A stretch of 64,000 bases of DNA, from assembly GCF_000426845.1 (NCBI RefSeq), contig NZ_AUGD01000005.1, positions 248,001-312,000 of the forward strand. Reading direction: 5' to 3'. This DNA is from Bradyrhizobium sp. in8p8. Lineage in GTDB: Bacteria; Pseudomonadota; Alphaproteobacteria; Rhizobiales; Xanthobacteraceae. Below are positions 8,868 to 18,574 of the stretch, piece by piece. How positions within the stretch are numbered: position 1 is the first letter of the stretch; the number at the start of each line of letters is the position of its first letter. The translations under genes and the position numbers were made by a program. The notes below the pieces were generated by a model. It ran no database searches and was not told the origin of the DNA. It saw nothing but the letters and a program-made list of their open reading frames with translations.

Positions 8868-9155
8868 TTAGCTGCAGATCGATTCGTACACATCATTCCA
8901 GTTTGGATTGTCCTTCTCGATCAGCTGAATTTTCCAGGCCCGCTTCCACCTCTTGAGTTCTCTCTCGCGTGAGATTGCTGAGATCGGATCATCGTAGACC
9001 TCGAACCAAACGAGCTGCGTGATGTTGTATTTTGCTGTGAAGCCCGGCACGGCCTTGATTCGATGCTCGTAAACGCGGCGTACAAGGTCATTGGTGATGC
9101 CGACGTAGATTGCCCCGTCTCGCCGGCTTGCTAGAATATAGACGTAGTAAGCCAT
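8868..9155 (-). CDS. Small GIY-YIG nuclease family protein
   Basis: A 95-residue stand-alone GIY-YIG domain. YVYILAS and IYVGIT form the two beta strands of the signature, followed by DLVRRVYEHR with the catalytic-type arginine, KYNITQLVWFEVYDD, and ISRERELKRWKRAWKIQLIEKDNPNW typical of the YhbQ/UPF0213-like subgroup. Cellular substrates of this subgroup are not established. A strong GGGAGGGG ribosome site precedes the ATG. The gene opposes its neighbours and is tightly enclosed by two copies of a palindromic repeat, which suggests it may move or have moved with them. Confidence 0.88.
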   Translation of the reverse strand: MAYYVYILASRRDGAIYVGITNDLVRRVYEHRIKAVPGFTAKYNITQLVWFEVYDDPISAISRERELKRWKRAWKIQLIEKDNPNWNDVYESICS

Positions 9156-9157
9156 GA

Positions 9158-11422
<2,265 letters not shown>

Positions 11423-11443
11423 CGGTCGGCGCCCTGAAACGCT

Positions 11444-12802
11444 TCAGACGATCTTGGTGCGTCGCGCTGGCGGTTGCCTGGCCTTTTCGGCGAGCGCAAT
11501 GGACTGCTCGAGATCGTACAACCGCAATTGGTCGGCGAGATTGAAGCGCGCCGAAATACAGTCGCCTCTGTCGTTCAGTTTCGCCGCCTCCCAGGGACAG
11601 CCCGTCATGCACAGCGGCGCGACGTGACAGCTCCGGCATGCGGGCTTGGCCGACGGTTCATACCCTGCCCATTGCTGCTTGACATCGCCGGGGTGCGGCT
11701 CCGTCGCCGGACTATAGCGGCCGGGCGCCTGATGCACGTCCCGGTGGGCCTCATTCCAGCAGTTGAAGATGCCGCCGCCCGGGCCAAGCACGAAACTGTT
11801 GCTGCTGTCCGCCGAGCAGAGCGCCCCGCGTTTGGGTTGCGGCAACGAAGACCCGATTGCGAATCCCTTGCGGAACTTGAGAAACTTGAATCGCGTCTCG
11901 ATGGCCGCGAACTCCTCCTTGGTAAGGAGATCCGTCGCGCCGACCTCGTCAGTGTAGCGCCAGACATGGCCGAGATAGACGCCGACGTTGCGCAATCCAC
12001 GCTCGATGAGCGCATCCAGCAGATCTTCCAGTCCGTCGATATTGCGAGGGTCGACATTCACGCGCACCAGGATCGGGATATGCCGGGCCGCGGCAACCAG
12101 ATTCTCCAGGATTCGATCGAACGTGCCGTTGCCGGCAAGGGTCGGTCGACGAGCATCGTGGTGCTTCCTTGCGCCATCGAGCGTGACCTGCGCATCGCCG
12201 AATCCCGGGATGCTTGCCAGGAAGGCAGCGCGCGGCTCCGTCAGGAGGTAGCCATTCGTGATGATGCTGTGCCCGAACGTGCAGTCGCGCTCCACCGCGA
12301 GCGCGTGAAGTCGGGGCGCCAGTTTTTCGATCACGTCGAACGCACCAAGCGGCTCGCCACCGAACCAGGTGACGCTGAGCGACGTCCCGGCCTCCAGCCG
12401 GGCTTCCACGAACGTCAGCAGATCGTCGATTCGTTCGTCGTCCATGCGGGTGTTCGAATGGCTCTGGAAGCAATAGCTGCATCCGAAGTTGCATGTGATG
12501 GTCGGCGCGATGGTGAGGCCAAGGCCGCGCGAGGCGGCCTTGCCGCGATGGTAGCGGTTGCTGATCTCGGCCTGTTCGTCGCATTCGTCCGGAATGACGA
12601 AGCCGTTCTCGATCAAGGTCTTCTGAAATGGCCTGACGGGGTCGGGTGGGCACCCCGTGGCGTCGATCGACCGAAGCAGAGTGGCGTAGTCGTCGAGCCG
12701 TTCGTCATCCAGCGACAGGAATGCACCAGTCAGCGCGTTGAACGCGAGATGCTTGCCCGGAACGAAAGATGAGGTCAGACAATTGTAGGCCGAGATCTTC
12801 AT
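11444..12802 (-). CDS. cefB: Radical SAM/SPASM RiPP maturase (CefB type)
   Basis: A 452-residue peptide-modifying radical SAM enzyme. Residues 1 to about 95 form an N-terminal part like those of other maturases (FNALTGAFLSLDDE). The radical SAM cluster site is C104-x3-C108-x2-C111 in TCNFGCSYCF, with GGE at 148-150. The SPASM domain holds C329, C348, C389, C392, C398, C402 and C415, enough for two auxiliary iron-sulfur clusters. It starts 25 bases after the stop of a precursor with cysteine at every fifth residue, so that peptide is the likely substrate. Thioether (ranthipeptide-type) bonds are the likely chemistry by analogy, not shown. The name CefA/CefB (Cys-every-fifth) is recalled from database nomenclature and was not checked. 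Confidence 0.85.
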   Translation of the reverse strand: MKISAYNCLTSSFVPGKHLAFNALTGAFLSLDDERLDDYATLLRSIDATGCPPDPVRPFQKTLIENGFVIPDECDEQAEISNRYHRGKAASRGLGLTIAPTITCNFGCSYCFQSHSNTRMDDERIDDLLTFVEARLEAGTSLSVTWFGGEPLGAFDVIEKLAPRLHALAVERDCTFGHSIITNGYLLTEPRAAFLASIPGFGDAQVTLDGARKHHDARRPTLAGNGTFDRILENLVAAARHIPILVRVNVDPRNIDGLEDLLDALIERGLRNVGVYLGHVWRYTDEVGATDLLTKEEFAAIETRFKFLKFRKGFAIGSSLPQPKRGALCSADSSNSFVLGPGGGIFNCWNEAHRDVHQAPGRYSPATEPHPGDVKQQWAGYEPSAKPACRSCHVAPLCMTGCPWEAAKLNDRGDCISARFNLADQLRLYDLEQSIALAEKARQPPARRTKIV

Positions 12803-12827
12803 CGCTGTGCCGCCCCGGCAGGAATCG

Positions 12828-13271
12828 TCAGGTCGCGCGATCGGGTGCTGAGAGCGAACGGGACGACAGTTGCGACCAGGATCCGTCCGGCAGGCTGGAC
12901 ATTGCTTCGACCAAGGCGCCGTGCGTCGATGCCCGCGATTCCCAATGGTGGTAGTTGTTGCAGGAGACTTTTTCGCAACTCACACTTTGACACGTATGGT
13001 TGGCGCAGACTTTCGTCGAGCATGATTCAGTCGGACAGGCGCTGGACTTGGTGGGGCACGTGACGCCGCTGCAGCTTCCCGGCTTGAAGCCGGAGCAATC
13101 GTGCGGGTCGCAGCCGCCGCTGGCGTACAGGACGTTACCGATCCGGGCTTCTTCGTTGACGGCGGGGACGGAGATATCGAGACCGATTTGCTTCATCGCC
13201 TCGAGCATGTTGGCTACGTCTTGAGGATCGATTGCGCTTTTGCTGTCGTAGCCGGCGCGGCGTTCGGTCAT
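12828..13271 (-). CDS. cefA: Cys-every-fifth RiPP precursor peptide (CefA type)
   Basis: A 147-residue precursor. Residues 1 to about 50 are a Cys-free leader (AIDPQDVANMLEAMKQIG, DISVPAVNEEARIGNVLYA). The core has ten cysteines at 54, 59, 67, 72, 79, 84, 89, 94, 99 and 104: the last six are exactly five residues apart and two earlier pairs also are. Ser, Thr, Val or Ala precedes the cysteines of the regular run. A Cys-free tail of 43 residues follows, starting NNYHHW. The start at 13271 is fixed by AGGGAGG five bases upstream; a longer frame to 13367 lacks such a site. The maturase gene is next on the same strand. The mature product and its role are unknown. Confidence 0.82.
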   Translation of the reverse strand: MTERRAGYDSKSAIDPQDVANMLEAMKQIGLDISVPAVNEEARIGNVLYASGGCDPHDCSGFKPGSCSGVTCPTKSSACPTESCSTKVCANHTCQSVSCEKVSCNNYHHWESRASTHGALVEAMSSLPDGSWSQLSSRSLSAPDRAT

Positions 13272-13424
13272 GACGTCCTCCCTGCGTGAACCCCCGTCAG
13301 GCTCGGCGAAGGTCGGCCAGCTTGCATTGATCCTCGTCAACCGCGGCGAGCGTCGACCGACGATCATGCGTAATGGTTGCGGTAGCGGGATGTTGGATCG
13401 AAGCTGCCGGAGCCGGCGTCCCCC

Positions 13425-14705
13425 TCACATCATGCCGCGCTCTTCCTCCTCCGCCTGCTCGATCAGCTTCTCGCTCACCACCATGTCGCGGCGGGGAACG
13501 ACGAAGATCATCACGCAGGCGCAGAGCAGCGAGATCGCCAGAACTGCCGAGGTGAGCGGCAGCGTCGTTGCGGAGTGGCCGCCGAGATAGGCGCCGAATT
13601 GCGACATCAGCGCGCCGATGCCCTGCTGCAGGAATCCCATCGCACCCGAGGCGGTGCCGGCCGCTTCCGGGCGGATGCTGATCGCGCCGGCCGCGGAGTT
13701 CGCCATCACGAAGGCATTTCCGACCATCACGATCATCTGCGTGCCGAACAGCCAGGCGGGCGCTTCGTTCCAGCCGATGAAGCTCCAGAGCAGATTCAAG
13801 AGGCTGCCACAGAGTTGGAGCCCAAGCCCCAGCCAGATCAGCCTCTCCAGCGAATGCCGCGGCGCAAAGCGCACGCAGAGCAGATTGCCGACGAGATAGG
13901 CAAATCCGGTGGTCGCGAACCAGGCGCCATATTCGGCGCTGCTCCGGTCCATCTGAGTCACGACGATATAGGGGCCGCCGCCGGCGAAGGTAAAGATGAT
14001 CTGAGACGCCAGCACCTGGCACATCACATAGCCGACGAAGGCGCGGCTCTTGATCAGGACGCCGACGTCGCCACGGAAGCCGCTGCCGGCAGCGCGGCTG
14101 CGGCGGGTCTCGGGCAGCGCCACCGCGATCCCGACGGCGACGACGATCGCGGCGATGGTGATGGCGTAGAAGATCGCGCGCCAGCCGAAGGCGGTCTCGA
14201 TCAGGCCGCCGGTGAGCGGCGAGACCATCTGCCCGATCATCAGCGCTGCGACCACGAGGCTGATCATCGAGGCGACGCGATCCCGCTCGTAGATGTCGCG
14301 GATGATGGCGCGGCTCACCACCATGCCGGCGGCGCCGCCCAGCGCCTGGAAGAAGCGTGCGGCGATCAATTGAGGCAGGTCTTGCGCGAAGATGCACGCG
14401 ACGCTGGCCGCCACCATCAGCGCCAGGCCTCCGAGCAGCACCGGCCGCCGGCCGAACCGGTCGGACAGCGGCCCCATGATCAACTGCGACAGCGCGATGC
14501 CGACCATGTAGAGCGACACAGTCATCTGCGCGATCGAGATGTCGCTGCCGAAATTCGTCGCCAACACCGGTAGCGCCGGAACCAGCATGTAGAGCGAGAT
14601 CGGCGCGATCCCGGTCATGACGACCAGCAGCAACAGCACCACGCGCGACGTCGCCATACTCCTGTCGGGCGCCGCTTCCGGCGGCTTGCGGGTCATGCCG
14701 TGCAT
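13425..14705 (-). CDS. MFS drug-resistance transporter, Bcr/CflA family
   Basis: A 426-residue inner-membrane protein with about 12 transmembrane segments. It carries the MFS motif A region GPLSDRFGRRPVLLGG, typical of proton-driven exporters, and an N-terminal SLYMLVPALP segment typical of the DHA1 Bcr/CflA group. The substrate is unknown. It lies 153 bases upstream of the RiPP precursor on the same strand. That gap and the strong separate ribosome site of the precursor suggest independent expression, although export of the RiPP cannot be excluded. Starts at residues 4 or 17 are also possible. Confidence 0.85.
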   Translation of the reverse strand: MHGMTRKPPEAAPDRSMATSRVVLLLLVVMTGIAPISLYMLVPALPVLATNFGSDISIAQMTVSLYMVGIALSQLIMGPLSDRFGRRPVLLGGLALMVAASVACIFAQDLPQLIAARFFQALGGAAGMVVSRAIIRDIYERDRVASMISLVVAALMIGQMVSPLTGGLIETAFGWRAIFYAITIAAIVVAVGIAVALPETRRSRAAGSGFRGDVGVLIKSRAFVGYVMCQVLASQIIFTFAGGGPYIVVTQMDRSSAEYGAWFATTGFAYLVGNLLCVRFAPRHSLERLIWLGLGLQLCGSLLNLLWSFIGWNEAPAWLFGTQMIVMVGNAFVMANSAAGAISIRPEAAGTASGAMGFLQQGIGALMSQFGAYLGGHSATTLPLTSAVLAISLLCACVMIFVVPRRDMVVSEKLIEQAEEEERGMM

Positions 14706-14772
14706 GACCGGACACTAGCCGCATCGCCAAGGCTGCGAACATCGACGTTTCGGAATGCGGCTATGCGCGAGG

Positions 14773-16599
14773 CTACGTCAGCTCCGCCGTTGCCTGATCG
14801 AGCCAGGCCTTCGTCGCCTCGTCCAGCGCCGGCCGCACCTCGGCCCGGACGCGTGCGTGGTAGCCATTGAGCCAGTCGAGCTCATCGCGGCTCAGCATTG
14901 CCACATCGATCAGACGGCGATCGATCGGCGCCAGGGTCAGCGTCTCGAACGCGTTCATCGGCTTCTCGGCGCCCTCGATGTCGGCGGCAACCACCAGCTC
15001 GAGATTCTCGATGCGAATGCCGAAGCCGTCGGTCTTGTAATACCCGGGCTCGTTGGAGAGGATCATGCCGCGTTTCAGCGGCGTGGTGCCCAGTTTCGAG
15101 ATCCGCGCCGGTCCTTCATGCACCGAGAGATAGCTGCCGACGCCGTGGCCGGTGCCGTGCTCGAAATCGAGGCCGACAGCCCAGAGATATTGCCGCGCCA
15201 GCGTGTCGAGCTGCGCGCCCGTGGTGCCGTCGGGGAAGACCGCGCGCGCAATCGCGATATGGCCGCGCAGCACGCGGGTGAAGCGGTCGCGCATCTCGTC
15301 CGTGGGCTCGCCGACCGCCATGGTGCGCGTGACGTCGGTCGTGCCGTCTTCGTATTGCGCGCCGGAATCGATCAGCAGCAGGTCGCCGGACGCGATCCGC
15401 CGGTTGCTCTTGCGGGTGACGCGGTAGTGCACGATCGCGCCGTTCGGGCCGGTGCCGGAGATGGTCGGAAACGATACGTCCTTGAGCGCGCCGGTATCGC
15501 GGCGGAACGTTTCCAGTGCCTCGACGGCGTCGATCTCCGTGAGCTTGCCGCTTGGGGCCTCGCGATCAATCCATGCGAGGAAGCGCGCCAGCGCCACGGC
15601 GTCGCGCACGTGAGCCGTCTTGGTTCCCTTGATCTCGGTCGCGTTCTTGACAGCCTTGAGAAGAGCAACCGGATCGCTGCCGCGCAGCGGCTTGCCGCCG
15701 GCGCCCGCGATCAACCGGCTCAGCGCGTCGGCCGCGGTGGCGTTGTCGAGCGCGATCGATCCACCGCCCTTGGCCAGCGCCATCAGCGTCGGCGCCATCG
15801 CGTCCGGCTCGCGCACGTCGGCGGATTGCTCGAGATGGTCGCGCGTCAGGTTGGAGAGCTTGCGGTGGTCGATGAAGATGGTGGGACGGCCGTCCTTCGG
15901 CACCAGTGCGTAGGACAGCGGCAGCGGCGTATGGGCGACGTCGGCGCCGCGGATGTTGAACGTCCAGGCCACCGCGTGGCTGTCCGACAGCACCAGCGCA
16001 TCGGCGCCGAGCCTGGCGATCTCGCCCCTGATCTGCGTCAGCTTCTCCGCTTCGGTGACGCCGGCATGTTCAATCCCGTGTATGGCGACGGGGGCGAGAG
16101 GCGGCTGCGGCCGGTCCGGCCAGATCGCGTCGATGGGATTGCTGTCGACGGCGACCAGCTCGGCGCCGGCCTTGGCGCACGCAGCGGCCAGGCGCTCGGC
16201 TGCCGCAAAAGTGTGCAGCCACGGATCAAATCCAAGGCGGTCACCGGCCTTCATACGCGCCGCGACCCAACTTTCCGGCGGCTGGTCGATCAGAGATTCG
16301 ACAGTCCAGGCCGTTGCATCGACCTGCTTGGCGGCCTGAAGCGTGTAGCGGCCGTCGACGAACACTACAGCTTCCTGCGGCAGCACCACCGCTAGCCCGG
16401 CCGAGCCTGTAAAGCCGGTCAGCCAGGCGAGCCGCTCTTCAGACGGCGGCACGTATTCGTTCTGCTGCTGATCTGCACGCGGAACGACGAAGCCGGTCAG
16501 CTTGCGCCGGGCGAGCTCTTCGCGTAGCGCGGCGAGCCGGGCCGTCAATGCGACGCCCGCCTCCGGCTCCTCGAATGTCTGGAAGTGTGCTTCGAACAT
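14773..16599 (-). CDS. pepP: Xaa-Pro aminopeptidase, M24 family
   Basis: A 608-residue, three-domain aminopeptidase P of the long eukaryote-like type, which removes N-terminal residues preceding proline. Two creatinase-like N-terminal domains precede the catalytic pita-bread domain. Its metal ligands are visible as LLIDSGAQYEDGTTDVTRT (two Asp), GTGHGVGSYLSVHEGP (His), SNEPGYY (Glu) and GIRIENLE (Glu). Length and motif order match cytosolic APP1-like enzymes. Transcribed singly. Confidence 0.9.
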   Translation of the reverse strand: MFEAHFQTFEEPEAGVALTARLAALREELARRKLTGFVVPRADQQQNEYVPPSEERLAWLTGFTGSAGLAVVLPQEAVVFVDGRYTLQAAKQVDATAWTVESLIDQPPESWVAARMKAGDRLGFDPWLHTFAAAERLAAACAKAGAELVAVDSNPIDAIWPDRPQPPLAPVAIHGIEHAGVTEAEKLTQIRGEIARLGADALVLSDSHAVAWTFNIRGADVAHTPLPLSYALVPKDGRPTIFIDHRKLSNLTRDHLEQSADVREPDAMAPTLMALAKGGGSIALDNATAADALSRLIAGAGGKPLRGSDPVALLKAVKNATEIKGTKTAHVRDAVALARFLAWIDREAPSGKLTEIDAVEALETFRRDTGALKDVSFPTISGTGPNGAIVHYRVTRKSNRRIASGDLLLIDSGAQYEDGTTDVTRTMAVGEPTDEMRDRFTRVLRGHIAIARAVFPDGTTGAQLDTLARQYLWAVGLDFEHGTGHGVGSYLSVHEGPARISKLGTTPLKRGMILSNEPGYYKTDGFGIRIENLELVVAADIEGAEKPMNAFETLTLAPIDRRLIDVAMLSRDELDWLNGYHARVRAEVRPALDEATKAWLDQATAELT

Positions 16600-16782
16600 G
16601 TGGACACTCTAGGATCATGGGGATCGATCCGCAATCTCGTCGCATTTGCGTCGCATCTGGCATGGACTGTGCTTGAAGTAGTTCCATTCGAAGAGTGGAG
16701 TAAAGGATGCGGCAGTTGCGCTTCGTCCGAATAACAGGGACATTTGAGCAAGTGGTTCATCTCAACGGCGAGGGGACACACG

Positions 16783-16971
16783 ATGCCAGCGTTTTCGTTT
16801 GAGAAGATTTCACCGCCGTTGCGCGGCGCCCCGGCTGCGGCGGCACCGCGGAAGCCACGCGGCCTCATCAGCCAGATGATCGACCGTGTCGCCGAGCGCC
16901 GCGCAAGGCGCGCCTTGCAGGACGAGCGTGCAAAGCGCCGCGACGAGACGCCGGAGCAAGGCGGCGGCTGA
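16783..16971 (+). CDS. Small basic protein of unknown function
   Basis: A 62-residue protein: a Pro/Ala-rich first third, then a basic helix-prone part (LISQMIDRVAERRARRALQDERAKRR). No domain was recognised. GAGGGG about seven bases upstream supports the ATG at 16783 rather than 16744. Its charge could suit nucleic acid or membrane contact, but that is a guess. Confidence 0.55.
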   Translation: MPAFSFEKISPPLRGAPAAAAPRKPRGLISQMIDRVAERRARRALQDERAKRRDETPEQGGG

Positions 16972-17085
16972 GACTTCGTCGGGAGGTTCGCCGAAGGTGT
17001 GACCCGGCAACGTCCACCCGTATGAAAAGCAAGGTGGTGGTTACGCGGGGCGATTGCGCTTCGCGCAATCGCAGGGCTGATCCAC

Positions 17086-17973
17086 CTAAGACACCTTCCT
17101 CAGCAACAGGCTGCTCCACTCCTCAATCCGCAGATGCCTCAACGGGACGAGGCCGCGCGCGCGGTAGGCTGCGATCACGGCGGGAGCCTGGTGCGTCAGC
17201 AGGCCGGAGAGGATGACGCGGGCGCCGGGCGAGAGGTGCCGCACCATCGGGCTCGCCAATTGCCGCAGCGGATTGGCAAGGATGTTGGCGAGCACCAGGT
17301 CGAACGGACCGGCCCGCGCAAAATCCGGCGCCGCAAACCCGGTGGCGCGGATCACCCGCACAAGGCTGCCAACTTCGTTCAGCGCCGCGTTCTCGGCCGC
17401 GACCCGTACCGAGGGGGGATCGATGTCGGAGGCCAGCACGGCACGATGCAGCGCCTTGGCCGCGGCGATCGCCAGCACGCCGGTTCCGGTGCCAAGGTCC
17501 AGCACGTTCCGCGGCCTGGAACTCTTCAGGACATGGTCAAGCAGAAGTAAACAGCCGCGCGTCGTGCCGTGGTGGCCGGTGCCGAAGGCGAGGGCCGCTT
17601 CGATCTCGATGGCAAGCTTGTTCGGCGCCACGCGATCGCGGTCATGGCTCCCGTGCACGACGAAGCGCCCGGCCGGGACCGGGACGAGATCTTCCAGGCT
17701 GGCCTTGACCCAGTCCCTGGCCTCGATCGTGTCGAAGGCGAGCGTCGCGGCGATTGCATTTCCTGCTGAATTTTCAACGAGTTCGCGCAGCCGCGCCTGA
17801 TCCGGCGGCTCGGCGAAATGGAGCGTGACGTCCCATTGTCCGTCCGGCCGTTCGAAGGCGGCAACCGCCGCATCGCCGTCGAAAAACACCTCGGTGAGCA
17901 CGTCGACGACGCGCTTCGCGTCGGCCTCGCTGCCGATCGAAAAGCTGGCGCGATGGGTAGGAGAAGACTGCAT
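17086..17973 (-). CDS. prmA: Ribosomal protein L11 methyltransferase PrmA
   Basis: PrmA methylates amino groups of ribosomal protein L11 with SAM. The 295-residue product has the substrate-recognition N-terminal domain, then AFGTGHHGTTRGCLLLLD, SAM motif I VLDLGTGTGVLAIAAAK, DIDPPSV for ribose binding and the catalytic-loop motif LANILANPL. Length and motif order match alphaproteobacterial PrmA. Single gene facing the pilin gene divergently. Confidence 0.93.
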   Translation of the reverse strand: MQSSPTHRASFSIGSEADAKRVVDVLTEVFFDGDAAVAAFERPDGQWDVTLHFAEPPDQARLRELVENSAGNAIAATLAFDTIEARDWVKASLEDLVPVPAGRFVVHGSHDRDRVAPNKLAIEIEAALAFGTGHHGTTRGCLLLLDHVLKSSRPRNVLDLGTGTGVLAIAAAKALHRAVLASDIDPPSVRVAAENAALNEVGSLVRVIRATGFAAPDFARAGPFDLVLANILANPLRQLASPMVRHLSPGARVILSGLLTHQAPAVIAAYRARGLVPLRHLRIEEWSSLLLRKVS

Positions 17974-18127
17974 TCAGGGTTCCGTTGAGCTCAATTTTTG
18001 GAACTTTTTGTACCGATTTTCCCGACAAGTTGCGGTTCCCGGGTTAACTCGACTGAAGGTCGCTGCCCGTACATTCTCGGGTGTTGAATCCAGCTAGCAC
18101 AGCCTGGAATTGAAACGGAGGCGAGTC

Positions 18128-18292
18128 TTGAAGCGCATGGTTCAAAAGTTCTGGTCGGACGAGTCCGGTGCAACCGCGATCGAATACGGCCTGATTGCCG
18201 CAGGTATCGCTCTGGCGATCATCACCGTGGTGAACAGCCTGGGCACCACCATGAACGAGAAGTTCACTTCGATTAGCACCTCCTTGAAGTAA
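18128..18292 (+). CDS. Flp/Fap-type pilin subunit
   Basis: A 54-residue Flp pilin: short basic leader, then ESGATAIEYGLIAAGIALAIITVVNSLGTT. The class IVb processing site G/A is followed by Glu at position 5 and Tyr at 6, then the hydrophobic assembly helix. The TTG at 18128 is preceded by GGAGG with six bases spacing; an ATG at 18137 is the alternative. Flp pili are assembled by Cpa/Tad proteins, none of which is in this window, so it is a solitary pilin gene. A strong terminator follows. Confidence 0.88.
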   Translation: MKRMVQKFWSDESGATAIEYGLIAAGIALAIITVVNSLGTTMNEKFTSISTSLK

Positions 18293-18350
18293 TTTCCGCC
18301 TGCGTTTCCCAGCGGGGGCAGTTTTTCTTCTGAGGCTATTCCTGATCAAC

Positions 18351-18380
18351 CGCCCGCCAGGGGAAATCCCCTGGCGGGCG
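18351..18380 (+). terminator. Strong hairpin terminator after the pilin gene
   Basis: A perfect 13-bp stem, CGCCCGCCAGGGG (18351-18363) with its complement at 18368-18380, closes an AAAT loop and is followed by GAGTTCTTT. It sits 58 bases after the pilin stop. Confidence 0.85.
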
Positions 18381-18406
18381 AGTTCTTTCCCGGCGGGTTT
18401 CTGCCG

Positions 18407-18574
18407 ATTCCCACAGCTTGTCCGCCCCGTTGCCGGCATTCTGTCCACCGGCTTTTCCCGCAATTTTCCACTGGCCTTCCCCAGGATCGGCGCTGACCGG
18501 ATTGCCGGGCGCCCTCTGCCCGACCACAGGCCTTTCAACAGCCAGTCCACAAGCAATCCACAGGCCTATCCACG
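18407..18574 (+). other. Cluster of DnaA-box-like TCCAC motifs
   Basis: Six similar 9-mers lie in one orientation: 18407 ATTCCCACA, 18441 CTGTCCACC, 18464 TTTTCCACT, 18543 CAGTCCACA, 18554 CAATCCACA and 18566 CTATCCACG. Each matches the DnaA box TTATCCACA at six or seven of nine positions, and the last three are 11 and 12 bases apart. No replication gene is nearby, so this is not claimed as an origin. The last motif runs into the 3' end of the flavoprotein gene. Confidence 0.4.

Noticed and set aside
11474..12772. A 432-codon + strand frame opposite the radical SAM gene
   Set aside because: It is a shadow of a gene with a complete set of iron-sulfur ligands.
13272..13367. 32-residue extension of the RiPP precursor
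   Set aside because: No ribosome site supports it, while an excellent one lies five bases before the ATG at 13271.
18407..18574. Replication origin
   Set aside because: DnaA-box matches are weak, no AT-rich unwinding element and no dnaA, parAB or hemE neighbour is present.
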